From assembly GCA_016235125.1 (NCBI GenBank), contig JACRLZ010000004.1:186001-250000 (forward strand): a DNA stretch of 64,000 bases, written 5' to 3'. Positions 53,695 through 62,592 of this stretch are shown one piece after another (the stretch's first letter is position 1; each line of letters opens with the position of its first letter). The position numbers and the translations under genes are program-made. This DNA comes from Sphingobacteriales bacterium (lineage in GTDB: Bacteria > Bacteroidota > Bacteroidia > Chitinophagales > Chitinophagaceae). The notes under the pieces were generated by a model. The model saw only the letters and a list, made by a program, of their open reading frames with translations. It searched no databases and was not told the DNA's origin.

Positions 53695-54678
53695 ATGTTA
53701 AGAGATAATTTTAACCGCATACACGATTATCTCAGGATTTCACTTACGGATAAGTGTAATCTCAGGTGTACCTATTGCAATCCGGTGGATTTGCCCAAAG
53801 GATTTTTTGCCGGAGCTCCCCGGATGACAGCTGATGAAATAGAAAAAATTGCCTCTGTCTTCATAAAAGAAGGGGTAAAAAAAATCCGGCTTACAGGCGG
53901 TGAGCCCCTGGTAAGAAAAGATGCCGGAGAAATTATACAACGCCTGGCAAAATATCCGGTGGAACTGGCCATCACCACCAACGGCGTTTTTGTACATGAA
54001 TTTATTGAAACATTCAAACAGGCAGAAATCCGCTCCATTAATGTAAGCCTCGATTCATTGAAAAAAGAAAAAAATCTTTTGATTACCGGAAGAAATGAAT
54101 TTGACAGGGTACTGGACAATATTAATCTTTTACTGAAAAATGAGTTTCATGTAAAAGTTAATATGGTAGTCATGAAAAATGTTAACGACGATGAAATAAT
54201 CGATTTTATTGCGTGGACTCAGCAGCAACCGGTACATGTCAGGTTTATTGAATTTATGCCCTTTACCGGCAACCGCTGGACCAATGAGAAAGTAGTTTCA
54301 CACCAGGAAATATTGGAAATAATTTCCAGGAAATTTTCTTTCAGCAAACTGCCTGATAAAATAAACGATACTGCTAAAAAATATTTTGTAAAGGAACACA
54401 AAGGAACCTTTGCCATTATCAGCACTATGACCCAACCATTTTGCAGCGGGTGCAACAGAATGCGGCTGACAACAGACGGAAAAATGAAAAACTGTCTTTT
54501 TTCAAAAAATGAAACAGATATCCTGGGAGCTCTGAGAAAGGGAATGGATATAGTTCCTATCATTAAACAATGCCTTTTTGAAAAAGAAGAGTCATTAGGC
54601 GGCCAGTTCACAACTATAAATAACAACCCGCTTGTATCAAAAATCAATAACAGGAGCATGATTAATATTGGCGGATAA
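53695..54678 (+). CDS. moaA: GTP 3',8-cyclase (MoaA)
   Basis: MoaA is the radical-SAM enzyme that starts molybdenum cofactor synthesis from GTP. The 327-residue protein has the SAM-cluster motif DKCNLRCTYC near residue 18, KKIRLTGGEPLVRKD near 62 and the C-terminal cluster cysteines in PFCSGCNRMRLTTDGKMKNC near 255. It ends with the expected double glycine tail (INIGG) that is needed for activity. It opens a run of Moco genes that serve NarG and the Hcr enzyme. Confidence 0.96.
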   Translation: MLRDNFNRIHDYLRISLTDKCNLRCTYCNPVDLPKGFFAGAPRMTADEIEKIASVFIKEGVKKIRLTGGEPLVRKDAGEIIQRLAKYPVELAITTNGVFVHEFIETFKQAEIRSINVSLDSLKKEKNLLITGRNEFDRVLDNINLLLKNEFHVKVNMVVMKNVNDDEIIDFIAWTQQQPVHVRFIEFMPFTGNRWTNEKVVSHQEILEIISRKFSFSKLPDKINDTAKKYFVKEHKGTFAIISTMTQPFCSGCNRMRLTTDGKMKNCLFSKNETDILGALRKGMDIVPIIKQCLFEKEESLGGQFTTINNNPLVSKINNRSMINIGG

Positions 54679-54693
54679 TCTCAATGAGTAAAA

Positions 54694-56142
54694 ATGCGCA
54701 TATTACTTACCGGAGCGAATGGTTATATTGGCATGAGGTTGCTGCCGGTGCTGGTAGAAGCCGGGCATGAAGTAACCTGCGTTGTCAGAGACCGGCTGCG
54801 TTTCAAACCTTCTTCCGACCTTCTTTCCAAAATCAATATTATAGAATACGATTTCCTTCAACCGGAAAATGCCGTACAGCATTTTAATAAAAAACAGTTT
54901 GATGTCGCCTATTATCTGATTCATTCCCTGGGCGACACTTCCACTACGTTGAAAGAGTACGAAGTAAGGTCGGCCGGTTGTTTTGTATTGGTTGCATCCC
55001 TTACGCAGGTAAAGCAAATAATTTATCTGAGTGGTATAAGCAACGAAAAAAACCTCTCGAAACATTTAATGGCCAGAAAAGTGGTTAAAGATGTGTTTAT
55101 CCGGTCTGGAATTGCCTATACTATTTTCGAAGCAGGCATTATTGTGGGTTCGGGTAGTATATCATTTGAAATTATCCGTGACATTACTGAAAAGCTGCCC
55201 ATTATGATTGTTCCCCGCTGGCTCAACTCAAAATGTCAGCCAATCGCAATCAGAAATGTCATAAACTATTTATTTAAAAGCCTGCTGGTCGAAAAAACTT
55301 TTTTTAAACCTTTTGAAATAGGCGGGCCCGATGTTTTAACTTACAAACAGATGCTGCTGGGCTTTGCTGCCGTACGTGGCTATAAGCGATATATTATTTC
55401 ATTACCGGTTCTTTTTCCAAAGCTTTCAATTTACTGGTTATATCTTACCACTTCTGCCAACTTTACAATTGCAAGGCAGTTGGTACAAAGCATGAAGAAT
55501 GATGTGGTCTGTAAAGAATTTTCTATCCGTGATATTATTCCCCAGGAATTAATTTCTTACCGGGATGCCATAAAAATGGCTTTCGAAAGAATAGAGCAAA
55601 ATATGGTTATTTCAAGCTGGACTGATTCTGCATCCAGCAGCCTCAGCAGACTGGATGTTCATCAGCACATAGAAGTACCGGTGAATGGATGTTATCTGGA
55701 TCGTAGATGGATTGAAATTGATAAGGAAAAAGTGGAAGAGGTAGCCAGCCGTTTTTTTGGAATTGGCGGGAAAAATGGCTGGTATTATGCTGATAAATTA
55801 TGGCGATTACGGGGTCTGATGGATAAACTGGCCGGGGGCGTAGGTATGAGCAGGGGGAGAAGAAGTGATGTGGATATTCAGGCAGGTGAGACTATAGATT
55901 TCTGGAGAGTGCTTTTAGCAGACCGTAAAAATCACCGGTTGCTGTTATATGCCGAAATGAAACTTCCCGGTGAAGCCTGGCTTGAATTTTCCATTGTTCA
56001 AAACGACAATCGTTGTATCCTGAAACAAACAGCCACATTCCGTCCAAAAGGAATTATGGGACGTAATTACTGGTACTTTATGCTTCCATTCCATTATTTT
56101 ATATTCAGAAATATGCTCAAAAGAATAGCAGGAAAAAATTAG
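54694..56142 (+). CDS. NAD(P)-binding epimerase-like protein with DUF2867 domain
   Basis: This 482-residue protein has an N-terminal atypical SDR domain (RILLTGANGYIGMRLLPVLV at residue 2, AYYLIHSLGD near 72, IIYLSGIS near 108) and a C-terminal DUF2867 domain (residues about 330-480, with GWYYADKLWRLRGLMDKLAG and FRPKGIMGRNYWYFMLPFHY). Its substrate is unknown. It lies in the Moco operon, 15 bases after moaA, but there is no known cofactor step for it; it may act on quinones or on envelope compounds. Confidence 0.85.
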   Translation: MRILLTGANGYIGMRLLPVLVEAGHEVTCVVRDRLRFKPSSDLLSKINIIEYDFLQPENAVQHFNKKQFDVAYYLIHSLGDTSTTLKEYEVRSAGCFVLVASLTQVKQIIYLSGISNEKNLSKHLMARKVVKDVFIRSGIAYTIFEAGIIVGSGSISFEIIRDITEKLPIMIVPRWLNSKCQPIAIRNVINYLFKSLLVEKTFFKPFEIGGPDVLTYKQMLLGFAAVRGYKRYIISLPVLFPKLSIYWLYLTTSANFTIARQLVQSMKNDVVCKEFSIRDIIPQELISYRDAIKMAFERIEQNMVISSWTDSASSSLSRLDVHQHIEVPVNGCYLDRRWIEIDKEKVEEVASRFFGIGGKNGWYYADKLWRLRGLMDKLAGGVGMSRGRRSDVDIQAGETIDFWRVLLADRKNHRLLLYAEMKLPGEAWLEFSIVQNDNRCILKQTATFRPKGIMGRNYWYFMLPFHYFIFRNMLKRIAGKN

Positions 56143-56170
56143 TGACAGATATTAAATATAATAAGCCCGC

Positions 56171-57346
56171 ATGAAAAAGGTAACGGAAGCAAAAAAACTT
56201 ATTCTGGAAAATTGCAGCCCACCTGGAAAAGAATTGATATCATTAAGCAACGCCATGGGTTTTGTTTTGGCAGAACCTGTTCTTTCTCCGGTTGACACTC
56301 CCCCTTTTAACCAATCTGCAATGGATGGTTTCGCTTTTTCCTTTGATACATGGGATGGCCATAGCAATCTGACTATAAGGGGAGAAATTCAGACAGGAAA
56401 TTATGATGACAGGTATCTGAAACCACTTGAAGCGGTTCGTATTTTTACAGGCGCAGCATTACCTCCCAATGCTGATACTGTTGTGATGCTGGAAAAGATT
56501 CTTCTGAAGGATAATTTTATTTGTATAAAAGATGATAGCCTGACAAAAGGCACAAATGTCCGGCTCCGGGGATCTCAAACAAAAAGAGGGGAACTGGCAA
56601 TGAACTCCGGACAATTGTTGACAGCCCCGGCCATTTCATTTCTGGCGGGTATGGGTATTGAAAAAGTAAATGTATTTTCAAAACCGGTCATCAGCATTAT
56701 TGTAACAGGTAAGGAATTAATTGCCCCCGGTAATGCAATTACCCCGGGAAAAATATTTGAATCCAATTCATTCGGCCTCGCTGCAGCACTGGAACAATTA
56801 CATATTTCACCATTCTCAGTACAGGTAGTTGATGATAATGAGGAAGAAATCATCAAAACCATTACTAAGCATTTGCAATCAGACATACTTATTCTTACCG
56901 GGGGAATATCTGTTGGTGATTACGATTTGGTTGCTCCGGCGCTTGAAAAATGCGGAGTCAAACAAATTTTTCATAAAGTAAAACAAAAGCCGGGAAAACC
57001 CTTTTATTTCGGGATCTATAATCATACCCTGGTATTTGCGCTGCCTGGCAATCCGGGAGCAGTAATGACATGCTTTTATGAATATATTGTTCCGGCAATC
57101 AGTTGCTATACCCGAAAAGAATATTTCAGAAAATTAACTTTACCCCTGGAAAATAGCTTTACAAAAAAACCGGGGCTCACCTACTTTCTCAAGGGAAAAA
57201 CAAAAGGTAATTCCGTTGTGATTTTAGATAACCAGGAAAGCTACCTGATGAATTCTTTTGCGATAGCTGACTGCATTATTGAACTGGATGAAGAAAAAGA
57301 ACATTTTAACCCTGGAGACCGGGTATTTGTTCAGATGATTTATTAA
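56171..57346 (+). CDS. moeA: molybdopterin molybdenumtransferase (MoeA)
   Basis: MoeA inserts molybdate into adenylylated molybdopterin. The 391-residue protein has the expected domains: FNQSAMDGFAFSFDTW near residue 43, RIFTGAALPPNADTVVMLEK near 88, VRLRGSQTKRGE near 125 and the MoCF-type core ILTGGISVGDYDLVAPAL near 240 with KPGKPFYFGIYNHTLVFALP near 278. It lies 28 bases after the DUF2867 gene and is followed by a TSUP permease gene. Confidence 0.95.
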   Translation: MKKVTEAKKLILENCSPPGKELISLSNAMGFVLAEPVLSPVDTPPFNQSAMDGFAFSFDTWDGHSNLTIRGEIQTGNYDDRYLKPLEAVRIFTGAALPPNADTVVMLEKILLKDNFICIKDDSLTKGTNVRLRGSQTKRGELAMNSGQLLTAPAISFLAGMGIEKVNVFSKPVISIIVTGKELIAPGNAITPGKIFESNSFGLAAALEQLHISPFSVQVVDDNEEEIIKTITKHLQSDILILTGGISVGDYDLVAPALEKCGVKQIFHKVKQKPGKPFYFGIYNHTLVFALPGNPGAVMTCFYEYIVPAISCYTRKEYFRKLTLPLENSFTKKPGLTYFLKGKTKGNSVVILDNQESYLMNSFAIADCIIELDEEKEHFNPGDRVFVQMIY

Positions 57347-57394
57347 GCTTCTAAAATGCAAAGAAACTTTAAGTGAAATTATTTTTGAATATAT

Positions 57395-58126
57395 ATGCCG
57401 GTTGATCTTTCCTTTTATCCGCTCCTTTTACTGGTGGCCTTTTTATATGCCTCTGTGGGGCATGGAGGCGCCAGCGGCTACCTGGCATTAATGGCATTCT
57501 TTTCATTTCCTTCAGAAGCGATGCGGCCCGCCGCATTACTGTTGAATATTTTTGTTTCCCTGATTGCTTTTATTCAATACTACCGGATTGGATATTTTCA
57601 ATGGAAGTTATTCTGGCCTTTTGCAATTGCATCCATTCCGGCTTCTTTTGCCGGAGGATTATTTACACTGGATGATACTTTATACAAAAAAGTATTAGGA
57701 GTCTTGCTGATATTCCCTATAGTAAAACTCGCAGGATTGAAATTTAAACCGGAAGGGTTACAGAGAGAAGTGCCGTTTTATGCTGCATTGTTAACCGGTA
57801 CCCTTATTGGATTTCTATCCGGCATGATTGGAATCGGCGGGGGGATTATTCTAAGCCCGGTTATTCTTTTGTTACACTGGGCAGATATGAAACAAACTGC
57901 TGCCGTTTCAGCATTATTCATTTTTGTAAATTCGCTTGCCGGCCTCGCAGGCCTTTTTACTACTGGTTTTGAATACAAGCCTGAAATGGGATGGATGATA
58001 GCAGTGGCTTTTGCAGGCGGTTTGGCCGGTTCTTATTTAGGAGCTCTGAAATTCAACAGTTTGCTGTTAAAAAGAATATTGGCTGCTGTATTGCTGATTG
58101 CTTCAGTAAAATTGTTATTCACCTGA
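57395..58126 (+). CDS. TSUP (TauE/SafE) family permease
   Basis: This 243-residue integral membrane protein has about eight spans and the two-fold repeated glycine-rich motifs of the family: FLYASVGHGGASGYLALMAF near residue 15 and LSGMIGIGGGIILSPVIL near 140. Related proteins move sulfite, sulfur-containing organic acids or other small anions. Its place between moeA and moaD might point to a cofactor-related anion such as a sulfur species, but this is only context. Confidence 0.88.
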   Translation: MPVDLSFYPLLLLVAFLYASVGHGGASGYLALMAFFSFPSEAMRPAALLLNIFVSLIAFIQYYRIGYFQWKLFWPFAIASIPASFAGGLFTLDDTLYKKVLGVLLIFPIVKLAGLKFKPEGLQREVPFYAALLTGTLIGFLSGMIGIGGGIILSPVILLLHWADMKQTAAVSALFIFVNSLAGLAGLFTTGFEYKPEMGWMIAVAFAGGLAGSYLGALKFNSLLLKRILAAVLLIASVKLLFT

Positions 58127-58145
58127 GTTATGACAAACGTCAAGT

Positions 58146-58385
58146 ATGATAATAAAAATTAACCTGTTATTTTTCGGACAAGCTGCTGATATTACCGGAA
58201 AGGCTTCCTGGAATTTTTCAGGAATAACCAATACACTGGAACTCAATGAAAAACTTATTGAAAATTTTCCTGGACTTCAAACGATCAAATATTCCATTGC
58301 AGTAAACAGGAAGATTGTCCGGGAAAACACAATATTAAATAATGAAGATACCGTTGCCATACTTCCTCCGTTTTCAGGAGGATAA
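58146..58385 (+). CDS. moaD: molybdopterin synthase small subunit (MoaD)
   Basis: MoaD is a ubiquitin-like sulfur carrier whose C-terminal Gly-Gly is turned into a thiocarboxylate. The 79-residue protein opens with INLLFFGQAADITG and ends DTVAILPPFSGG, the required terminal motif. It is followed after 5 bases by its activating enzyme and then by MoaE. Confidence 0.93.
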   Translation: MIIKINLLFFGQAADITGKASWNFSGITNTLELNEKLIENFPGLQTIKYSIAVNRKIVRENTILNNEDTVAILPPFSGG

Positions 58386-58390
58386 ATAAA

Positions 58391-59521
58391 ATGAAGCGTA
58401 CCGATAAATATCAAAGATACCAGCGGCAGATACTGCTGAAAGAATTTGGAACAGCAGGCCAGGAAAAATTATCTGTGGCCAGGATATTGGTTGTTGGCGC
58501 CGGCGGTTTGGGTTGTCCGGCACTTCAATATCTGGCAGCAGCGGGAGTAGGAACGATTGGTATTGTTGATTTTGATGTAATAGATGTTTCAAACCTTCCG
58601 AGGCAAATTCTGTACACAGAAGAAGACATCGGTAAACCCAAGGCGGAAACGGCTGCAAAAAAACTAAAATCACTGAATCCTGGAATTGAAATAAAGACAT
58701 ACAACATCAAATTAGATAATCAGAATGCTATTGAAATAATACCCGGCTATGATATTGTGATTGACGGGTCTGATAATTTTTCAACCCGGTACCTCATTAA
58801 TGATGCCTGTGTACTGTGCAATAAACCCCTGGTATATGGCGCCGTACTGCGCTTTGAAGGACAGGTGGGTGTGTTTAATCTTACCACTGAGCAAACAAAA
58901 ACCAAAACCAATTACCGGGATTTATTTCCGGAGCCTCCCGATCCTTCTTCAACCTTATCCTGTTCCGAGGCCGGCGTATTAGGTGTTTTACCCGGTATCA
59001 TCGGCATATTACAAGCTACGGAAACAATAAAAATTATTACGGGTATCGGCAAACCTCTTGCTGATTCAATAATATCTTTTAATGCACTGAATAACCAGTT
59101 TTATGAATGCAGCATACCGGCTTCCGTTGATTCACATCGGCAGATGCCTAAAAACATCAAAGAATTTCTGAAGTTCAATTACGAATGGTTTTGCGGGGCT
59201 TCTTCTGTAAACAATGAAATTTCTGTACAGGAATTTGATGCGTTGAGAAGCGCCGGAAAAATTACCATCATTGATGTCCGGGAACAGGGTGAACTTCCCG
59301 AAGTGAATGAGTTTTTATTTATTCATATCCCGCTTAGCAGGTTTAAAGAATCTGTTGCTGAAATTTCAACAAAGAATAAAATTGTGGTTTTTTGTCAGTC
59401 TGGAATAAGGAGTCGTCAGGCAGTTAAGATTTTAAATGAGGTATCCGGAGAATATGATGCTTACAGTCTGAAAGGGGGTATTATAGAATGGAAAGAATTA
59501 CAGGAAAATATTTCTGTTTAA
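58391..59521 (+). CDS. moeB: MoeB-type adenylyltransferase with rhodanese domain
   Basis: This 376-residue enzyme adenylates the MoaD C terminus. The N-terminal ThiF/MoeB domain has YQRQILLKEFGTAGQEKL near residue 8, VVGAGGLGCPALQYLAAAGV near 35 and DVSNLPRQILY near 65. A C-terminal rhodanese domain (residues about 275-375) with the active-site loop VVFCQSGIRSRQAV could supply the sulfur, as in MOCS3-like enzymes. The gene lies between moaD and moaE, which supports a Moco role over a thiamine role. Confidence 0.9.
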   Translation: MKRTDKYQRYQRQILLKEFGTAGQEKLSVARILVVGAGGLGCPALQYLAAAGVGTIGIVDFDVIDVSNLPRQILYTEEDIGKPKAETAAKKLKSLNPGIEIKTYNIKLDNQNAIEIIPGYDIVIDGSDNFSTRYLINDACVLCNKPLVYGAVLRFEGQVGVFNLTTEQTKTKTNYRDLFPEPPDPSSTLSCSEAGVLGVLPGIIGILQATETIKIITGIGKPLADSIISFNALNNQFYECSIPASVDSHRQMPKNIKEFLKFNYEWFCGASSVNNEISVQEFDALRSAGKITIIDVREQGELPEVNEFLFIHIPLSRFKESVAEISTKNKIVVFCQSGIRSRQAVKILNEVSGEYDAYSLKGGIIEWKELQENISV

Positions 59522-59522
59522 C

Positions 59523-59966
59523 ATGATAGATAAGAAAAAACATAAAGTATTTGTTGACGGGGCCATTGGGCCGGCTTTTATTGCTGATTCAATTGCAAAA
59601 CACAGTACAAAGAAAAACATCGGTGCACACAGCATTTTTCTCGGGCAGGTACGGAATGACATTATTAATGAAAAAGAAGTGGAGGCAATAGAGTACACGG
59701 CATATTCTGAAATGGCAGAGGAAATATTTCATGAAATCCGTGAAGCCGCTTTTACAAAATATTCATTAACCTGTATGCACATTTATCATAGTATAGGCCG
59801 TGTGAATGCCGGAGAAATAAGTTTATTTGTTTTTACCTCTTCTGTTCATCGCAAAGATGCCATACAGGCCTGCAATGAAATTGTTGAAAGGATAAAAAAC
59901 GAAGTGCCGGTTTGGGGAAAAGAAATATTTTCCGGGGAAACCTATCAATGGAAAACAAACAGTTAA
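59523..59966 (+). CDS. moaE: molybdopterin synthase large subunit (MoaE)
   Basis: MoaE adds two sulfurs from MoaD to cyclic pyranopterin monophosphate to make molybdopterin. The 147-residue protein contains [11 protein letters not shown] near residue 41, [16 protein letters not shown] near 60, [20 protein letters not shown] near 90 and the active-site lysine in [11 protein letters not shown] near 128. It begins one base after the moeB stop. Confidence 0.93.
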   Translation: MIDKKKHKVFVDGAIGPAFIADSIAKHSTKKNIGAHSIFLGQVRNDIINEKEVEAIEYTAYSEMAEEIFHEIREAAFTKYSLTCMHIYHSIGRVNAGEISLFVFTSSVHRKDAIQACNEIVERIKNEVPVWGKEIFSGETYQWKTNS

Positions 59967-59979
59967 AACGTATCGCATT

Positions 59980-60891
59980 ATGATTGACATAACGAATAAG
60001 ATAAAAACCCACCGCACAGCTAAAGCGCAGGCGATAGTTAAAGTGAGTAATCAGGAAACTATTGATGCCATCAATAATAAAACTGTTCCAAAGGGAGATG
60101 TATTGGAAGCAAGCCGGGTGGCTGGTTTATTTGCTGTTAAAAAAACCAGCGAACTGATACCCGATTGTCATCCCCTCCCAATTGAATTTGCTACTATTAC
60201 TCATTCCATTGAAGGATTACAGATTATTATCGAAACTGAAGTACATACCATTTACCGGACCGGCGTAGAAGTAGAGGCAATGCATGGTGCCTCAGTCGTT
60301 GCATTAACCATTTACGATATGCTGAAGCCTATTGATAAGGAAATTGAAATTACCAGTATTAAACTTATAAGCAAAAAAGGCGGCAAGTCGCAATACATTG
60401 ATAAACTGAACCGGAAAATAAAAGCAGCGGTAATTGTTTGCTCAGACAGTATTTCTTCCGGGAAAAAACAGGATATGGCCGGTAAAGCCATTATCAGCAA
60501 GCTTGAAAAATACAATATCACTATTGATGATTACAGTATCATTCCGGATGAAATAAAAGATATACAGGATAAAACACTTACCCTATACGATAATAAATTT
60601 GATCTGATTATTTTAACCGGCGGAACAGGATTGTCTGCAAGAGATGTTACCCCTGAAGCTATCCGTCCCCTGATTGACCGTGAAATTCCGGGCATTGCGG
60701 AAGCCGCAAGAAATTATGGTCAGGAACAAATGCCTTATTCAATGCTTTCACGAAGTGTTGCCGGGTTAAAAGGGAATACACTCATCCTGGCTTTACCGGG
60801 ATCCACAAGAGGGGCGAAGGAAAGTATGGATGCTCTTTTCCCGTATATTCTTCACATCTTTAAGATCATGGAACATTCGCAACATGACTGA
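59980..60891 (+). CDS. moaCB: bifunctional MoaC-MogA/MoaB fusion
   Basis: This 303-residue protein combines two Moco steps. Residues 1-145 are MoaC (cyclic pyranopterin monophosphate synthase), with [11 protein letters not shown] near residue 60, [20 protein letters not shown] near 90 and SKKGGKSQ. From about residue 150 a MogA/MoaB domain follows ([20 protein letters not shown] near 150, [19 protein letters not shown] near 207, [20 protein letters not shown] near 263) that adenylates molybdopterin. Fusions of this kind are known in Bacteroidota. It is the last gene of the plus-strand block. Confidence 0.93.
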   Translation: MIDITNKIKTHRTAKAQAIVKVSNQETIDAINNKTVPKGDVLEASRVAGLFAVKKTSELIPDCHPLPIEFATITHSIEGLQIIIETEVHTIYRTGVEVEAMHGASVVALTIYDMLKPIDKEIEITSIKLISKKGGKSQYIDKLNRKIKAAVIVCSDSISSGKKQDMAGKAIISKLEKYNITIDDYSIIPDEIKDIQDKTLTLYDNKFDLIILTGGTGLSARDVTPEAIRPLIDREIPGIAEAARNYGQEQMPYSMLSRSVAGLKGNTLILALPGSTRGAKESMDALFPYILHIFKIMEHSQHD

Positions 60892-60914
60892 TCTGTTAAT
60901 TCAAAAATTGAAAA

Positions 60915-60942
60915 TATAAGTCTGTATATGAGCTGACTTATA
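60915..60942. terminator. terminator-like hairpin between convergent genes
   Basis: Perfect eight-base arms TATAAGTC and GACTTATA enclose a 12-base loop, 23 bases after the moaCB stop and before the end of the convergent DGC gene. The A-rich left side and the gap's position suit a bidirectional terminator. Confidence 0.55.
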
Positions 60943-60979
60943 ATACAGTGGAATAATCTATACAAACAACTGATTTCAA

Positions 60980-62521
60980 TTATACATATTTGATAAAACA
61001 ACTACGTCGTTTGTGTTGCACTGTTTCATAATAATCCCATTGCGACTGTACCCGGGTATTTTCTTCCAGTTCGGGATTTGATTCCGCATACTCAATACCA
61101 TGCCGGATAAATGCAGCATTAATTTCCCTGATAAGAATGGCATTGACACCCTTGCCCTGCAAATCTTTACGCACTGCTATCAGACTAAGATCGGCTAATT
61201 TATTTCTTTTGAATGCCCTGAGGAGGTGCAGAAAACCAAAAGGATAAAGTTTGCCTTTTGCCTTTTGCAAAGCCCTTGATAAGGATGGCATTGTGATAGC
61301 GAATCCGGCGAGTTCACCATATCTATCGAGTACCAATGAAATAAACTCCGGTTTAATAAACCTTAAATACTTGCGGATATAATACTGAATCTGTTTATCC
61401 GTCATCGGTACCATGCCGAATAAACCTGTATAAGCAGAATTGATGAGCTCAAAAATCTTAACGGCATACGGAAGAACTTCTTTCAGCTTTGTTGGTTTAA
61501 TTACCCTAAGCTGAAGCCTTTTCTCAACGACCGATGCGGCTTTTTCAATTTTTTCGGGTATAGTCTCTGTAATTTTTATTTTATATTCCACCCATCCGGT
61601 TTCTTTTTTATAGCCTGCTCTTTCCATGAACTCCGGGTAATAAGGATAGTTGTAAATGGTAGCAAGGGTTCCTGTTTCATTAAATCCATGGGTAAGCATG
61701 CCTGCATAATCAAAATTGGTAAAGCCCAACGGGCCATGCACAGCTATCATTTCATTATCCCTGGCCCACTGTTCCACTTTTTGCAATAAAGCCCGGGCTA
61801 CGGTTTCATCTTCAATAAAATCAAACCAGCCAAAACGTACAAAGGGCTGTTTCCATGTTTTTATGAAAGAATAATTGATGATCCCGGCTATTCGGCCAGC
61901 AGGTTTTCCATCTTTATACGCCAGCCAGTATCTTGCTTCGCAAAAGTCGAAGGCAGGATTTTTGGTCTTGTTAAATGTATCCTGCATATCTTTTTTCAAC
62001 TGCGGTATGTAAAAGAGGTTGCCCTTGTACAACCGGAGCGGAAAATTGATAAACTCAGCCATCTGCTTATTTGTTTTTACCTCTTCTATTGAAATGCCGG
62101 CGGATGATGTATTGATTTGCTTAGCTGTGCTTAAGATGCTGCCAAGTTTTTCTTTCCCTTTTGCAATACTCAGCTCCAATATCTTCAGTATTTCTTCGGC
62201 TTCCTTCAAATCAAAATCCTTATGATATTCTTTTTTTACACCAAATGAAGTAAGTTCAAAATGCATCGAAGGCTGAATGGAATGATTGATCAAACAGGCT
62301 TTGGAGCAGGCCAGCGGGCACCCGTCTATTACAATAATCTTTCTTCCCGACTGTGCTGTGTGCAGCAGATTTTTAACGTTCCCTCCCACCCCTGCTATAC
62401 AACTCATTTCAGCAATAGCTCTTCTGTCGAGCTGCACAGCAAGATAGTTTGTCATTTGCGCCACACTACTGCAACCCGAACAAGAGTAAACAAGGGGCCT
62501 GGTTTCAGAAACTACTTTCAT
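60980..62521 (-). CDS. DGC zinc-binding domain / acetyltransferase-like fusion
   Basis: This 513-residue protein has an N-terminal DGC-type putative zinc-binding domain (residues 1-115) with YSCSGCSSVAQMTN near 13, EMSCIAGVGGNV near 38, IDGCPLACSKACL near 65 and the closing VKKEYHKDFDL. The remaining part (about 155-513) resembles YghO-like N-acyltransferases (PLRLYKGNLFYIPQLKKDM near 176, MIAVHGPLGFTNFDYAG near 256, LIAVRKDLQGKGVNAILIRE near 451, which has a GNAT-like acetyl-CoA loop). DGC proteins often neighbour denitrification genes in Bacteroidota as far as I recall. It is 71 bases downstream of the Nod-like gene on the same strand. Confidence 0.82.
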   Translation of the reverse strand: MKVVSETRPLVYSCSGCSSVAQMTNYLAVQLDRRAIAEMSCIAGVGGNVKNLLHTAQSGRKIIVIDGCPLACSKACLINHSIQPSMHFELTSFGVKKEYHKDFDLKEAEEILKILELSIAKGKEKLGSILSTAKQINTSSAGISIEEVKTNKQMAEFINFPLRLYKGNLFYIPQLKKDMQDTFNKTKNPAFDFCEARYWLAYKDGKPAGRIAGIINYSFIKTWKQPFVRFGWFDFIEDETVARALLQKVEQWARDNEMIAVHGPLGFTNFDYAGMLTHGFNETGTLATIYNYPYYPEFMERAGYKKETGWVEYKIKITETIPEKIEKAASVVEKRLQLRVIKPTKLKEVLPYAVKIFELINSAYTGLFGMVPMTDKQIQYYIRKYLRFIKPEFISLVLDRYGELAGFAITMPSLSRALQKAKGKLYPFGFLHLLRAFKRNKLADLSLIAVRKDLQGKGVNAILIREINAAFIRHGIEYAESNPELEENTRVQSQWDYYETVQHKRRSCFIKYV

Positions 62522-62592
62522 CCTCAGAAAAATTTTTTTTAACTCTCTTTGTCAACAGCAGGAAAAACTGCAACCGCCACCATATATTTACC

